This document shows, in pieces, positions 8,833 through 17,170 of a stretch of DNA of 64,000 bases. Within the stretch, counting starts at the first letter, position 1. The number at the start of each line of letters is the position of its first letter. The notes beneath the pieces were generated by a model, which was not told the origin of the DNA, did not search any database, and was given only the letters and a program-made list of their open reading frames with translations. A program made the position numbers and the translations under genes. The stretch comes from Nocardia cyriacigeorgica GUH-2 (GTDB lineage: Bacteria; Actinomycetota; Actinomycetes; Mycobacteriales; Mycobacteriaceae), in NCBI RefSeq assembly GCF_000284035.1, contig NC_016887.1:5332001-5396000 (forward strand), in the 5' to 3' direction.

Positions 8833-11800
8833 GTGGGCATCGAGATTCCCGAGGCGTTGCAGTGGGCCGCGAAGTACGTCGTCGGGGCCGGTGACTGGCC
8901 CGAGGGCGATGAGACCGCGATGCGGCGCATGGCCGACGCCTACACCAGCGCCGCCACCACCCTCGACGACCTCGGCGACGATGCCCAACGCCAGGTCAAC
9001 CAGCTGCTGGCCGCGTTGGACGGGCAGAGCGCGGACGCGATCGAGGCGTTCTGGAAAAAGCTCGGCAACGACGACGGCGCCCTCTCCGCGCTGACCGGGC
9101 TGCTCAAGGATCAGGCCGATGTCGTCGACGACGGCGCCAACGACATCGAACACACCAAACTGATGATCATCGCCCAACTGGTCATCTTCGCCGTCGAAAT
9201 GGCCGCCGCGTTGGCCGCGATGGCCACCGGTGTCGGCGCCCCCGCCGGCGCGGCCGCCGGGGCCGCGGCGCGAGTGGCCACCCAGATCACCATCCGCATG
9301 CTGATGAAACAGCTGCTCCAGCGGATCGTCACCCGAGTCGTGAAGGAAGCCGCCCTCGGCGCGCTGGAGGAGGGCGGGCTCGACCTGGGCATCCGGTTGA
9401 TCCAGGCCGCCAAGGGCGACCGCGAACTCTCGCGCGACGACTTCACCGCCGTCTGGCAATCCGCCGCCGGCGGCGCGATCGGCGGCGCCATCTCCGGCGG
9501 ACTCGGCCGCGAGGGCGGACTCACCAACGGCGTCGGCGACGCCGCCGGCGAAGGCCTCGGCAACGCCGTCGGCAACCGCGCCAAACAATTCGCCACCGAC
9601 TACACCACCGAAGTCGCCTCCGACATCGGCTCCCAAGCCGCCATGGCCGCCATCACCGGCGAAGAATTCGAACTCTCCGCCGACACCTTCACCAGCGCCG
9701 CCGCCGGCGCCGCCCAAAACCAATTCGACCGCGGCGGGGACGACAGCGGAGACACCGGGGCCGGCAACGATGCCGAGAACGGGCCCGACAACGACCCCGA
9801 ATCCGGGAACGACGACTCCGGGCGCGGCGACAACGACGGCGACCGCAGCAGCAACGACGGCGACCGTGGCGGCAACCAGAACCAGGCCAACAACGCAGGC
9901 AACGACGGCGACCGCGGCGGAGACAACCCCAGCAACCAGCCGAACCAAACCAGCCCGGCCAACGCCAACAGCAACGACTCCGGCAACAACAACGAGACGC
10001 CCGCCCGCACCCAACCCGCCTCCACCGACACCCCCACCAGCTCCGGCAACGACGGCCCCCGCACCACCGACAACCCCAACAGCAACAACGACCGCGGCGG
10101 CGAGAACACCCCAAGCAACAACGACACCGGCAACCAGCCCAACAACACCAACCCGGCCAACGCCAGCAGCAACGACGACTCCGGCAACGCCAACGCCAAC
10201 AACAACGAGCCGCCCGCCCGCACCCAAACCGACGGCGATCCAACCAACTCCGGTAACAACCCCACCGGGACTGGTGAGAACCCGCCCACCAACCGAGTCG
10301 CCGCCAACGAGCCCGAAGCCGCGCCTGCCAACGCCGAGAACAACGACTCCGGCAACGAACCACCGGCCCGCACCCAGCCAGACGGCGACCAGACCAACAC
10401 GGCCGCCAATAACAACCCCGCTCAAACGAGCCCCGGGAGCGACTCGAACACCCCGAACAGCACCGGCAACCCAGACGCCGGAGGCGACCACCCACCGAGC
10501 CAACAACCATCCCCCACCAGCAACGACAGCAGCGGTGACCACGGCAGCGGCGCCACCAATCCACCCGCCGACCAGCCCCGTTCAACCACCGACGAACCCG
10601 GCAACACCGCCTCCGGCAACGACAAAAGCCCGACAGCGCAGCCCACCCAAACGGCCCCGACCGCCCCTGCGACCCAACAATCGCGCCCCGGCGACCAAAC
10701 CCAGGACGCGCCCGTCGGCTCCCTCGATCTCCCCGCCCAGGGCTCCCCGACCACGTCCCCCCAGCAGTCCCCGAGCCCGTTGGACCTCCCAGCCCAGGAC
10801 CCCACCCCTACCCAAGACCCTGGCCCGCTCGACCTTCCGCCGCAGGACACCCCACCCGCCCAACCGCCGCGCCCGTTGGACCTCCCACCGCAGGAGGCCT
10901 CACCCGAGCAGCCCCCGAGCCCCCTCGACCTGCCGGACCCGAACACCCAGGGCGACACCGAACCCCAGTCCTCCACCGGCGCACCCCTGACCACCGCGCC
11001 GTCGAACACCACCACCGCCGCCGCAACAGCAACCGCACCCCCACTCGACGCCGGCACCCAGCCGAACTCTCCCGCCGCCTCAGCCCCCACCTCGACCACA
11101 CCCACGCCGCCCCAAGGCCCCACGCCCACAACACAACCGAGCCCCACCCCACAACCCAACGGCCCGACCCCCGCCCGCCCCACCCCACCGCGCTCGAACA
11201 ACGCCGGCACCCAGACCAATTCGTCGCCCACTGCCGCAACGACGACACCACCGTCCCCAGATCAGGAACGGGATCAGTCACCCGAGCTCCCCATCCGCCC
11301 CGGCTACGACCCCACCATCCACAAATACGTAGCCCACTTCAACGACGGCCGCCCCATCCCCCGCGACCCCTTCTTCGCCGGCGAATACAACCCCCACATC
11401 GGCCGCTACCAACCCACCGAAGCCGAATTCCAAGCCGAACGAGCCCACCTCGCCGCCAACCCACCCGCGCCCCAGAACACACCTCGCACGGACCCCGGCC
11501 ACCACAGCCCGGACGTCCCGAACCAGCAGCCCGCCGACCCCACCCGCGACGAGACCCTCGACTCATCCCCCGCAACCACGCCCTCTCCCCACGACACCAC
11601 CCCCACCGCAGGCGCCCCACACGTCAACGACACCACCCCCACGAACGCCACTCCCCCAAACACAACCCCCGCCAACACCGACCTCCACGATTTCACCAAC
11701 CTCGAAGCCCACCGAGCCCGAACCCAACTCCCCAGCTGGTGGCCCAACCCTGCCCGCGATCAGGCGAACAACTCCCCCGACCCCACTCAATCCCCGAACC

Positions 11801-14334
11801 CTTTCACCCCCAACCCGCACCGCCCGACCCCAACTTTCCCGGACGCCCGCGCCCCCGAATCCACCCCACCGGCCAACCACCCCAGGAGCGAATCTCCCTC
11901 GGCTCCAACCCGGAACCGCCCAACCATGGCCACGAACGCCCGCCCCGGCCCGACCGATTCCGGCAGCTCACGCACAGCGGATCCACAGCGTGTAACCCAC
12001 ACACCCGATCCGGGCCGCACCCACAATCAGAACCCCAACGCCCCGGGCACACATCCCCATTCATCTCGTCCGAATCCACGCGACAACACACCGCCGCACA
12101 CCCGGCCACCGCAGACGCCTACCGCCCAAGCCCGCGCGGCCCGAGAGTTCTATCGCAATCGTCCACCAATTGATGGACGAACAACGCCCGTTACGACAAC
12201 CCGAAATCGAAACTCTCGTCAGCAGTCGGGATATGACGTGCGCCGCTATAACCTTCCATCGGGTGATCGGCTTTCGGTGCTCACTGTCCGAGTCAACCTC
12301 GCCTCTTCGGGCAACGTCCCGCCCCAGGACGTCCGGCAGTTCATGGAATCAGTCGAACGTTCGGTCGATCGGACATTCAACACCGAGCAAACTCTACTCA
12401 GCGGTGACGCCCTCTTGGTCGACGTGGTGTTCACCACCAACCCAGCCGAAGCCCATCTCCAGCTCTCCATTGACAACAATCGTGACAATCTCAGTGCGAT
12501 TCCGCCTCACGGCAACACTGAATCTGTCACGAATCAGCTCCGCCACCAACTCGGTCTCCCAACCGTCTCGGCCGGTGGACACTTCGGACTCGGACCAGAC
12601 GATATCCGCCGACTCAGCGACGACATCGCGGCGAGCAATACGCCAACTCGGTTCGGTAACCCTTCCGACCTTCGACGGTTCGGCCGTAACGAACTTCAAG
12701 CGGTGGAACGGACTGAGTACCAAACTGCTGTCCAAGACTCTCTTCGCACTAACGATCGGTTCCAGATCGGCGCTGACCCACGGACCAACCCATACGGGCA
12801 GCTGATCAACGATGGCGGCACAGCAGTACCCGGACGCAGAAATAACTGCCTGGATTGTTCGCTTTCCGCACTTTCCTCGTTCCTCGGAAATCCACAGGTC
12901 GCAGCCCCGAGATGGCCAGACCGCTCGGCCGATGGGTCGCTCGATCAATCTGTCGGCGAGCGCAGCGGTATCGAGCGTGCTCAAAGATGGCTCGGCAGCC
13001 CTCTCGTCGGGTATGGCGGACTGCCTCGCGACGCGCAGTTCGAAGCGATTCACAACTGGATGAGTCAGCTCGGTCCGGGATCGTGCGCACTGGTCGTCAA
13101 TTCGTGGCACTCATGGGATTCCGCAAACCAGCGATTCCGTTACCACCCTGATGGATCGCCAGTTGTAGAGGGCGGTCACGCCACAGTAATCGTTTATCCA
13201 CCAGGTGCTTCGGGCCCGTTGTGGTGGGATCCGCAAGCCGGAACCGTGTCCGAGATGCCACCTCCAGGGATGGTCCGTAGCTCGGTAGATGTCAGTTTCA
13301 TACCCATCCCTGCCGACCAAGGAGCAATGAATGCCGGCACCGTACCGAACCAAGGAACAAGTGGAACAGTATCTGGCGCAGATTCTCGGTCCCAGCCAGA
13401 AGTACCGAATCGGGCCGATCGAGTTCGGGTGGCTGTGCAGCCCGCAACCGAGTCCGGAAACAACGTTCAGCCAAACCATCGGGATGACCAGCCTGGTGGT
13501 CAACGCCGAGACGGGGGTGGTAACCCAGTACCCGAGCTGGCCGGGACCGATGATCGCCGAGGACTACGCCGAAGCGATGCGGACTGGTCGGCAACCCGCG
13601 GGCGGCCAGATCTACCCGCCGCAAACACGGATCAACATCCGGCGCACGAACGAAACCCACGACCAGATCGTGTACCAAGTGACGGAACTGGCCGAGCGGC
13701 GGCCGCCGCACACGTTCCAGCTGGTGATCAACAAACAAACACTGGAGTGCCAGCCGACCGGGACGACGCCGGCAATCGTGACGTCATGGGCGGACTGGCG
13801 CAAGAGCCAGGACGGGACCTGGCCGGAATCGGGGACGACCGAGTACTGACAACAACCACACCTGACATCTCCGACGGGGCGAGCGATACGCCGCTCTACC
13901 ACCTCGACCAGATCGGCAGCGACCTAGAGCCGCCCGAGATGACTCCGGAACGCGCCCAGGCACTCGAAGAGGTTCTCGCAGATTGCGAACGCGACGGTGT
14001 CGAAGTCAGGTCGAACGACGAGGCACAGGAGTACCTCGACTACTGCGCGCGCGTATCCGGGATGGACCCGGAGAGCATCCACGCGGTCACACTGGGCTCA
14101 GACCTCATCATGGTCCGCCCCGAGCATGCAACCAACGTTCGGATTCTGCGCGAAGAGTGGATTCACACTCGGCAAGCGGCGGCTGGATCGGTATCGTCTG
14201 CATCTGTAGTAGCTAACGAGATCGAAGCCCGCGAGATGATCCTCGCGAACCGCCATCAGTGGGCGATTACGGACGAGGAAGTCGACGAAATACTTAGAGA
14301 AATTGCACATATGCGAGAGACGGGGAGTTACTAA
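8833..14334 (+). CDS. Giant CpnT-like polymorphic toxin with Tox-PL domain and a second C-terminal module
   Basis: Open for about 1833 residues from GTG 8833, which has GGAGGG seven bases upstream (GTG 8818 is the in-frame alternative). Residues 1-230 are helical and WXG100-like, matching CpnT-type N-terminal domains of type VII-associated toxins. Residues about 290-1100 are Asn/Pro/Ser/Thr-rich linker. A globular region at about 1100-1270 has LRHQLGLP (H1238) where related zincins have HExxHxLGL, so it looks like a dead peptidase. A papain-fold Tox-PL (glutamine deamidase-type) domain follows, with NNCLDC (C1339), GGHAT (H1449) and WWDPQ (D1466) as the probable triad. The frame does not stop there. 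It reads through the overlapping immunity gene as low-quality sequence, then enters a credible module (about 1675-1833) with EEWIH (E1774, E1775, H1778). The linker is GC-rich; from about 12150 the composition becomes less GC-rich, suggesting cassette exchange. Confidence 0.8.
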   Translation: MGIEIPEALQWAAKYVVGAGDWPEGDETAMRRMADAYTSAATTLDDLGDDAQRQVNQLLAALDGQSADAIEAFWKKLGNDDGALSALTGLLKDQADVVDDGANDIEHTKLMIIAQLVIFAVEMAAALAAMATGVGAPAGAAAGAAARVATQITIRMLMKQLLQRIVTRVVKEAALGALEEGGLDLGIRLIQAAKGDRELSRDDFTAVWQSAAGGAIGGAISGGLGREGGLTNGVGDAAGEGLGNAVGNRAKQFATDYTTEVASDIGSQAAMAAITGEEFELSADTFTSAAAGAAQNQFDRGGDDSGDTGAGNDAENGPDNDPESGNDDSGRGDNDGDRSSNDGDRGGNQNQANNAGNDGDRGGDNPSNQPNQTSPANANSNDSGNNNETPARTQPASTDTPTSSGNDGPRTTDNPNSNNDRGGENTPSNNDTGNQPNNTNPANASSNDDSGNANANNNEPPARTQTDGDPTNSGNNPTGTGENPPTNRVAANEPEAAPANAENNDSGNEPPARTQPDGDQTNTAANNNPAQTSPGSDSNTPNSTGNPDAGGDHPPSQQPSPTSNDSSGDHGSGATNPPADQPRSTTDEPGNTASGNDKSPTAQPTQTAPTAPATQQSRPGDQTQDAPVGSLDLPAQGSPTTSPQQSPSPLDLPAQDPTPTQDPGPLDLPPQDTPPAQPPRPLDLPPQEASPEQPPSPLDLPDPNTQGDTEPQSSTGAPLTTAPSNTTTAAATATAPPLDAGTQPNSPAASAPTSTTPTPPQGPTPTTQPSPTPQPNGPTPARPTPPRSNNAGTQTNSSPTAATTTPPSPDQERDQSPELPIRPGYDPTIHKYVAHFNDGRPIPRDPFFAGEYNPHIGRYQPTEAEFQAERAHLAANPPAPQNTPRTDPGHHSPDVPNQQPADPTRDETLDSSPATTPSPHDTTPTAGAPHVNDTTPTNATPPNTTPANTDLHDFTNLEAHRARTQLPSWWPNPARDQANNSPDPTQSPNPFTPNPHRPTPTFPDARAPESTPPANHPRSESPSAPTRNRPTMATNARPGPTDSGSSRTADPQRVTHTPDPGRTHNQNPNAPGTHPHSSRPNPRDNTPPHTRPPQTPTAQARAAREFYRNRPPIDGRTTPVTTTRNRNSRQQSGYDVRRYNLPSGDRLSVLTVRVNLASSGNVPPQDVRQFMESVERSVDRTFNTEQTLLSGDALLVDVVFTTNPAEAHLQLSIDNNRDNLSAIPPHGNTESVTNQLRHQLGLPTVSAGGHFGLGPDDIRRLSDDIAASNTPTRFGNPSDLRRFGRNELQAVERTEYQTAVQDSLRTNDRFQIGADPRTNPYGQLINDGGTAVPGRRNNCLDCSLSALSSFLGNPQVAAPRWPDRSADGSLDQSVGERSGIERAQRWLGSPLVGYGGLPRDAQFEAIHNWMSQLGPGSCALVVNSWHSWDSANQRFRYHPDGSPVVEGGHATVIVYPPGASGPLWWDPQAGTVSEMPPPGMVRSSVDVSFIPIPADQGAMNAGTVPNQGTSGTVSGADSRSQPEVPNRADRVRVAVQPATESGNNVQPNHRDDQPGGQRRDGGGNPVPELAGTDDRRGLRRSDADWSATRGRPDLPAANTDQHPAHERNPRPDRVPSDGTGRAAAAAHVPAGDQQTNTGVPADRDDAGNRDVMGGLAQEPGRDLAGIGDDRVLTTTTPDISDGASDTPLYHLDQIGSDLEPPEMTPERAQALEEVLADCERDGVEVRSNDEAQEYLDYCARVSGMDPESIHAVTLGSDLIMVRPEHATNVRILREEWIHTRQAAAGSVSSASVVANEIEAREMILANRHQWAITDEEVDEILREIAHMRETGSY
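10724..10941 (+). repeat. LDLP linker repeats inside the toxin
   Basis: Five copies of a Leu-Asp-Leu-Pro core, mostly followed by Ala/Pro-Gln, occur every 15-20 residues within the Pro-rich linker. Further upstream, a different motif (NDSGN...E-P-P-A-R-T-Q) recurs three times around 9970-10390. Such repeats are prone to copy-number change. Confidence 0.7.
13331..13849 (+). CDS. Immunity-like protein nested in the toxin frame
   Basis: A 172-residue protein read in the +1 frame relative to the toxin. ATG 13331 is preceded by AAGGAG at proper spacing. The frame has strong actinobacterial codon choice and well-formed protein sequence, while the toxin frame over the same bases is rich in Arg, Asp, Gly and Pro and looks like a shadow. 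Key segments are KEQVEQYLAQILG near the N-terminus, a GWLC turn, the strand-turn-strand VVNAETGVVTQYPSW, then IYPPQTRINI and QLVINKQT near the end. The VVNxxTGxVxxYP pattern and position directly after Tox-PL suggest an immunity protein, possibly Imm35/YrhB-like; the family name is tentative. Two related but broken copies lie at 15400-15498 and 15576-15999, which supports this as a real protein family. Confidence 0.8.
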   Translation: MPAPYRTKEQVEQYLAQILGPSQKYRIGPIEFGWLCSPQPSPETTFSQTIGMTSLVVNAETGVVTQYPSWPGPMIAEDYAEAMRTGRQPAGGQIYPPQTRINIRRTNETHDQIVYQVTELAERRPPHTFQLVINKQTLECQPTGTTPAIVTSWADWRKSQDGTWPESGTTEY

Positions 14335-14335
14335 A

Positions 14336-14575
14336 TTGACGATCGACCCAGACTTTCCACCCGTGCCACAGAAGATACAACAGGAGCACCCGGAGCTGGT
14401 GCCCGTCTTCCTCGCCATTCACCAGCACCGCAAGAATCGCGCAATAACCGCAACCTGCACGGTGTGCAACCTTGTTCTGAGCGTCACGGATATTCCCCGA
14501 CTGGGTGTCCTTACCGTTCAGTGCGACACCGGCTGCACGAACTTCAGGCAACGTTATACACCCCGGCCTGAATGA
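14336..14575 (+). CDS. Small Cys-rich protein, likely immunity partner of the second toxin module
   Basis: A 79-residue protein starting at TTG 14336, one base after the toxin-frame stop, with GGGGAG upstream. An in-frame ATG at 14303 exists but lies inside the toxin module. Two cysteine pairs, CTVC and CDTGC, form a zinc-ribbon-like pattern separated by about 20 residues. The gene follows the EEWIH-containing module as immunity genes follow toxin tips. I recall similar small ribbon proteins beside related actinobacterial toxin ends, but I cannot name the family. Function is inferred from context. Confidence 0.6.
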   Translation: MTIDPDFPPVPQKIQQEHPELVPVFLAIHQHRKNRAITATCTVCNLVLSVTDIPRLGVLTVQCDTGCTNFRQRYTPRPE

Positions 14576-14691
14576 TGTACCGATGGGTTCGCTTCGGGCA
14601 AATTGTCGCACGCCCCGAAATCGTGTTCGGGCATCCTCCGCGGACAGAGCTACCGCGCTGATGCGGAGCCTGGGTATTCGGGACCGAGCCA

Positions 14692-15255
14692 ATGAGCGCG
14701 CAACGGCACCAAGCCGCCGACACAATCCGTCACATCTTCGACAGAACAGCCGAGGAAGGCTGGAAGCCCGAGTCGGTAACCGGCGCTTCCGACACCGAGA
14801 TAGATGCATGGGCAGCGGGCCAGGGCGCATCTCGGATCCCGGAGGCACTTCGCGAGGCAATGCGCCTGATCGGCAAGCAACACGGATACTGGCAACCGGC
14901 TACCTCGCTCGGGGCGCGGGCGATTACCGAGCAAACGAAGCGGCACGCACTCGCCGCACTCTCTCAGCTAACCGATCCCTTCCTTGATTCCAGCGGGATC
15001 CTCGTCATCGCCGAACATCAGGCCTACAAATACCAGGTTATAGATGGCAGTGACCTAGGCGAGGCGGATCCAGCTGTTTGGCGCATCGTTGAACAGGAAT
15101 CGGCGGAAAAGCGATGGAACACTGTGACGGAATGGTTCGAATCGATACGTCCGAGAGTCGCCGACTACCGTGCCCGAGCTGATTTGAGGCTACGTCGCGG
15201 GAAGCCCCTGCCTGCTTCCTGGTCCGAAAACTTTCAGATTGACCGACTCACATGA
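14692..15255 (+). CDS. SMI1/KNR4 (SUKH)-like immunity protein
   Basis: A 187-residue protein resembling SMI1/KNR4 (SUKH) proteins, which are common immunity proteins in polymorphic toxin loci. Visible parts are the helical opening DTEIDAWAAGQGASRIPEAL, a middle strand region (ILVIAEHQAYKYQVID), and the end (WNTVTEWFESIRP). ATG 14692 is the first plausible start; the ribosome site is weak. It has no adjacent matching toxin and may be an orphan immunity gene that protects against toxins of neighbouring strains. Assignment to SUKH rests on remembered family patterns. Confidence 0.68.
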   Translation: MSAQRHQAADTIRHIFDRTAEEGWKPESVTGASDTEIDAWAAGQGASRIPEALREAMRLIGKQHGYWQPATSLGARAITEQTKRHALAALSQLTDPFLDSSGILVIAEHQAYKYQVIDGSDLGEADPAVWRIVEQESAEKRWNTVTEWFESIRPRVADYRARADLRLRRGKPLPASWSENFQIDRLT

Positions 15256-15399
15256 ACGAAAGACGGCTACGGCCCGCGAGGAAGCGCAACCACGACGCGG
15301 TGCATAGCGGAGATTTGTGACGACCCATACCTCCTACCACCAACACGTCGCCCACCCGATCAAGGTGGAATCGACCCGAGATCGAAACGTTCCGGCGCT
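15256..15399. other. Degenerate intergenic stretch in the immunity island
   Basis: The roughly 320 bases from here to 15575 contain no intact gene. Apart from the immunity fragment at 15400-15498, I see no readable protein, hairpin or promoter. It looks like the remains of lost cassettes. Confidence 0.5.
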
Positions 15400-15498
15400 G
15401 GAGTCGGAGTGATCGATAGGCGCACGGGTGAACTCACACTTTGGCCGAATCTTCCACACAGGCAAGTCCCCCGAGATGTACCGGCATTCGCGCTCCGA
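15400..15498 (+). pseudogene. Fragment of an immunity gene (copy related to 13331-13849)
   Basis: One frame reads GVGVIDRRTGELTLWPNLP, which matches the VVNAETGVVTQYPSW segment of the gene at 13331 in pattern (hydrophobic-D/N-x-x-TG-x-hydrophobic-T-x-x-P). Neither the N-terminal nor the C-terminal part of that protein can be found around it. It is best read as a remnant of another paralogue. The match is short, so confidence is limited. Confidence 0.45.
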
Positions 15499-15575
15499 GG
15501 GTTAGGTGGCGGCGGAACGGCTCGTGCAGAATGGGTTTCATTCGTACTGCGCAGCCAGAGGGGGGTCACTGAACC

Positions 15576-15999
15576 GTGGTGGAGCCGTTGGAAACGCCGG
15601 AGCAGGTTCGCCGATACTTGGCGGATGCTCTGGGGGGCAGCTCACGAGTTCTGGGTATTGGAGTGCCAGCACGGGTGGGTCTGCCAACTCGTCCTGTCGG
15701 ACTAGGAACTGGCCAGTGGTGACGGGGTCGGCCTGGGTAACTACGTGGTCAACAAGCAGACGGGCGTGATCACTGCCCATTCGAGCCTTGCACCCGAGAC
15801 GATCGGCGAGCAGTACGACGAAGCGATCAGAACAGGTCACCGGGTCCAGGGCTACCAGGTGTATCCACCGATGTGGCGAGTCGACATCGAGCGGATATGG
15901 GAGACACCGGAGGAGATCGAATATCGGGTCAGGGCTCGGTCCCAGACTCAACCACCAGCGGAACCACCGACCGAACGTCAACTCGTGATCAACACTTGA
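15576..15999 (+). pseudogene. Broken paralogue of the nested immunity gene
   Basis: Starting at GTG 15576 one frame reads TPEQVRRYLADALG, matching TKEQVEQYLAQILG of the 13331 gene. A run of six G (15632-15637) shifts the frame: removing one G continues into EFWVLECQHGWVC, which aligns without gaps to the GWLC region. An in-frame TAG at 15703-15705 then interrupts it, after which VVNKQTGVITAHSSL, YQVYPPMWRVDI and RQLVINT match the rest of the paralogue to the stop at 15997-15999. The spacing between GW and VVN is identical in both copies (26 residues). One frameshift plus one nonsense codon make it a pseudogene, although the G-run shift alone could be a sequencing error. Confidence 0.78.
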
Positions 16000-16003
16000 A
16001 ACC

Positions 16004-16405
16004 ATGAAAGTATTAACCGATTTCACCGAGGTCGTCGCCCAGCTCGATGACGCGGACGACGAGTCCCAGTTCGAGCAAGTGCCCGTGCGAGAACGGCTGG
16101 GCAAGCTGGACGAATGGCTTCGTGCGTCGTTGGCCACCTACCTGGACGAGTCCAGTGCCCTGTGGGTCACCGCGTCGATCGACGATCCCCTGGACCCGGC
16201 CAAGAAGCGGGTGGTGTCGATCGGGTATTCGACGGACGGGACGTGGGCGTGGCCCTCGTATTGGGGGTACTTCGTGCGGGAGTACGGGGTGGAGGTGCCG
16301 GACGAGTTCATTGCTCACGCTCGGGAACGGAACTTCGCGCCTGCGGTTCTCGACCGGGATGCGTTGCGGGCCGCGGAGCGTGAGTTCGAGAATCTGCTGG
16401 GCTGA
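16004..16405 (+). CDS. Hypothetical protein in the immunity island
   Basis: A 133-residue acidic protein beginning at ATG 16004, just after the pseudogene stop; no clear ribosome site. It has an N-terminal helical part, then WVTASIDDPLDPAKKRVVSI and STDGTWAWPSYWGYFVREYG, ending in a helix. I do not recognise the family. Its size, acidity and position before the TNT toxin gene suggest another immunity protein, but nothing in the sequence proves this. Confidence 0.6.
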   Translation: MKVLTDFTEVVAQLDDADDESQFEQVPVRERLGKLDEWLRASLATYLDESSALWVTASIDDPLDPAKKRVVSIGYSTDGTWAWPSYWGYFVREYGVEVPDEFIAHARERNFAPAVLDRDALRAAEREFENLLG

Positions 16406-16417
16406 GGAGGGCAGGAC

Positions 16418-17170
16418 GTGGATTACAACGAGCTCGGGATGATCCTGCGCGGGCTGAAGGTGCCGGGTTCGATTTATTCGATCGGGCGGCTGGCCGACGA
16501 TCACTATTGCCTGGTGCCCGGACAGGACGAGGGCACCTTCGAGGTCTTCTGGTACGAGCGCGGCGGGCGGCACGATCGTTGTGTGTACACCCGGCAGGAT
16601 GCTGCCTGTTGGGGGATGCTCGGCATGATCGGGGGCGGGCTCGACGGGTCGCAGCCGCTGGCTCCGGGGCGAGGGACCGCGGGTGCGGTCGGCGGGGCGC
16701 CGATTTCGCATCCGGCGGTGCAGGCGTTGCTGCATGACGATGCCGGCGGCCCTTTCGGTGAATTCACCGAAGATGCTTGGGTTGAACGCTTTGTTGTGCC
16801 GGAGGATCGAACCCTGCCGATGGGCGAGCGCCGACTGATCTGGCCGGATCCGAAACAGCATCCGGATGGTTTCGCCGACCCGACCGGCCGCGCGCCGATA
16901 CGCATCGCACCGGGCCGAATTCTGGACTCGTTCGGCTCGACCTATACCCGCCTCATGTACGACAGGGGCACACCATTCGCCGAACGCTCGCTTCCGATCG
17001 ACTACGCGCATTCGGGTTATCGCCGCTGGCGGGTGATCAGCGAAACGCCGGTGTGGGCGGGCCCGGTCGCGCCGTGGTTCGGGCAGCCCGGCGGCGGCAC
17101 CCAGTACTTCACCGTTATGCCCGTCGTCGATCTGGTGGGCTCCAAATTCATCGAGGAGATCGCGTCGTGA
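16418..17170 (+). CDS. TNT-domain toxin (NAD+ glycohydrolase type) with immunity-like N-terminal domain
   Basis: A 250-residue protein. The C-terminal half (about 165-250) is a TNT domain, the NAD(P)+ glycohydrolase module of M. tuberculosis CpnT: LDSFGS, GTPFAERSLP with R190, and APWFGQPGGGTQY with Q229, matching the conserved Arg and Gln of the family. The first 75 residues (FEVFWYERGG...ACWGMLGMI) resemble the small protein encoded just downstream. There is no WXG100 or secretion domain, so the protein is either a displaced cassette or an intracellular NAD+-consuming toxin. Its stop overlaps the start of the next gene (GTGA), indicating coupled translation. Confidence 0.85.
   Translation: MDYNELGMILRGLKVPGSIYSIGRLADDHYCLVPGQDEGTFEVFWYERGGRHDRCVYTRQDAACWGMLGMIGGGLDGSQPLAPGRGTAGAVGGAPISHPAVQALLHDDAGGPFGEFTEDAWVERFVVPEDRTLPMGERRLIWPDPKQHPDGFADPTGRAPIRIAPGRILDSFGSTYTRLMYDRGTPFAERSLPIDYAHSGYRRWRVISETPVWAGPVAPWFGQPGGGTQYFTVMPVVDLVGSKFIEEIAS

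Noticed and set aside
8626..10542. 638-residue minus open frame rich in Val and Gly
   Set aside because: Antisense of the repetitive Asn/Pro linker of the toxin; low complexity only.
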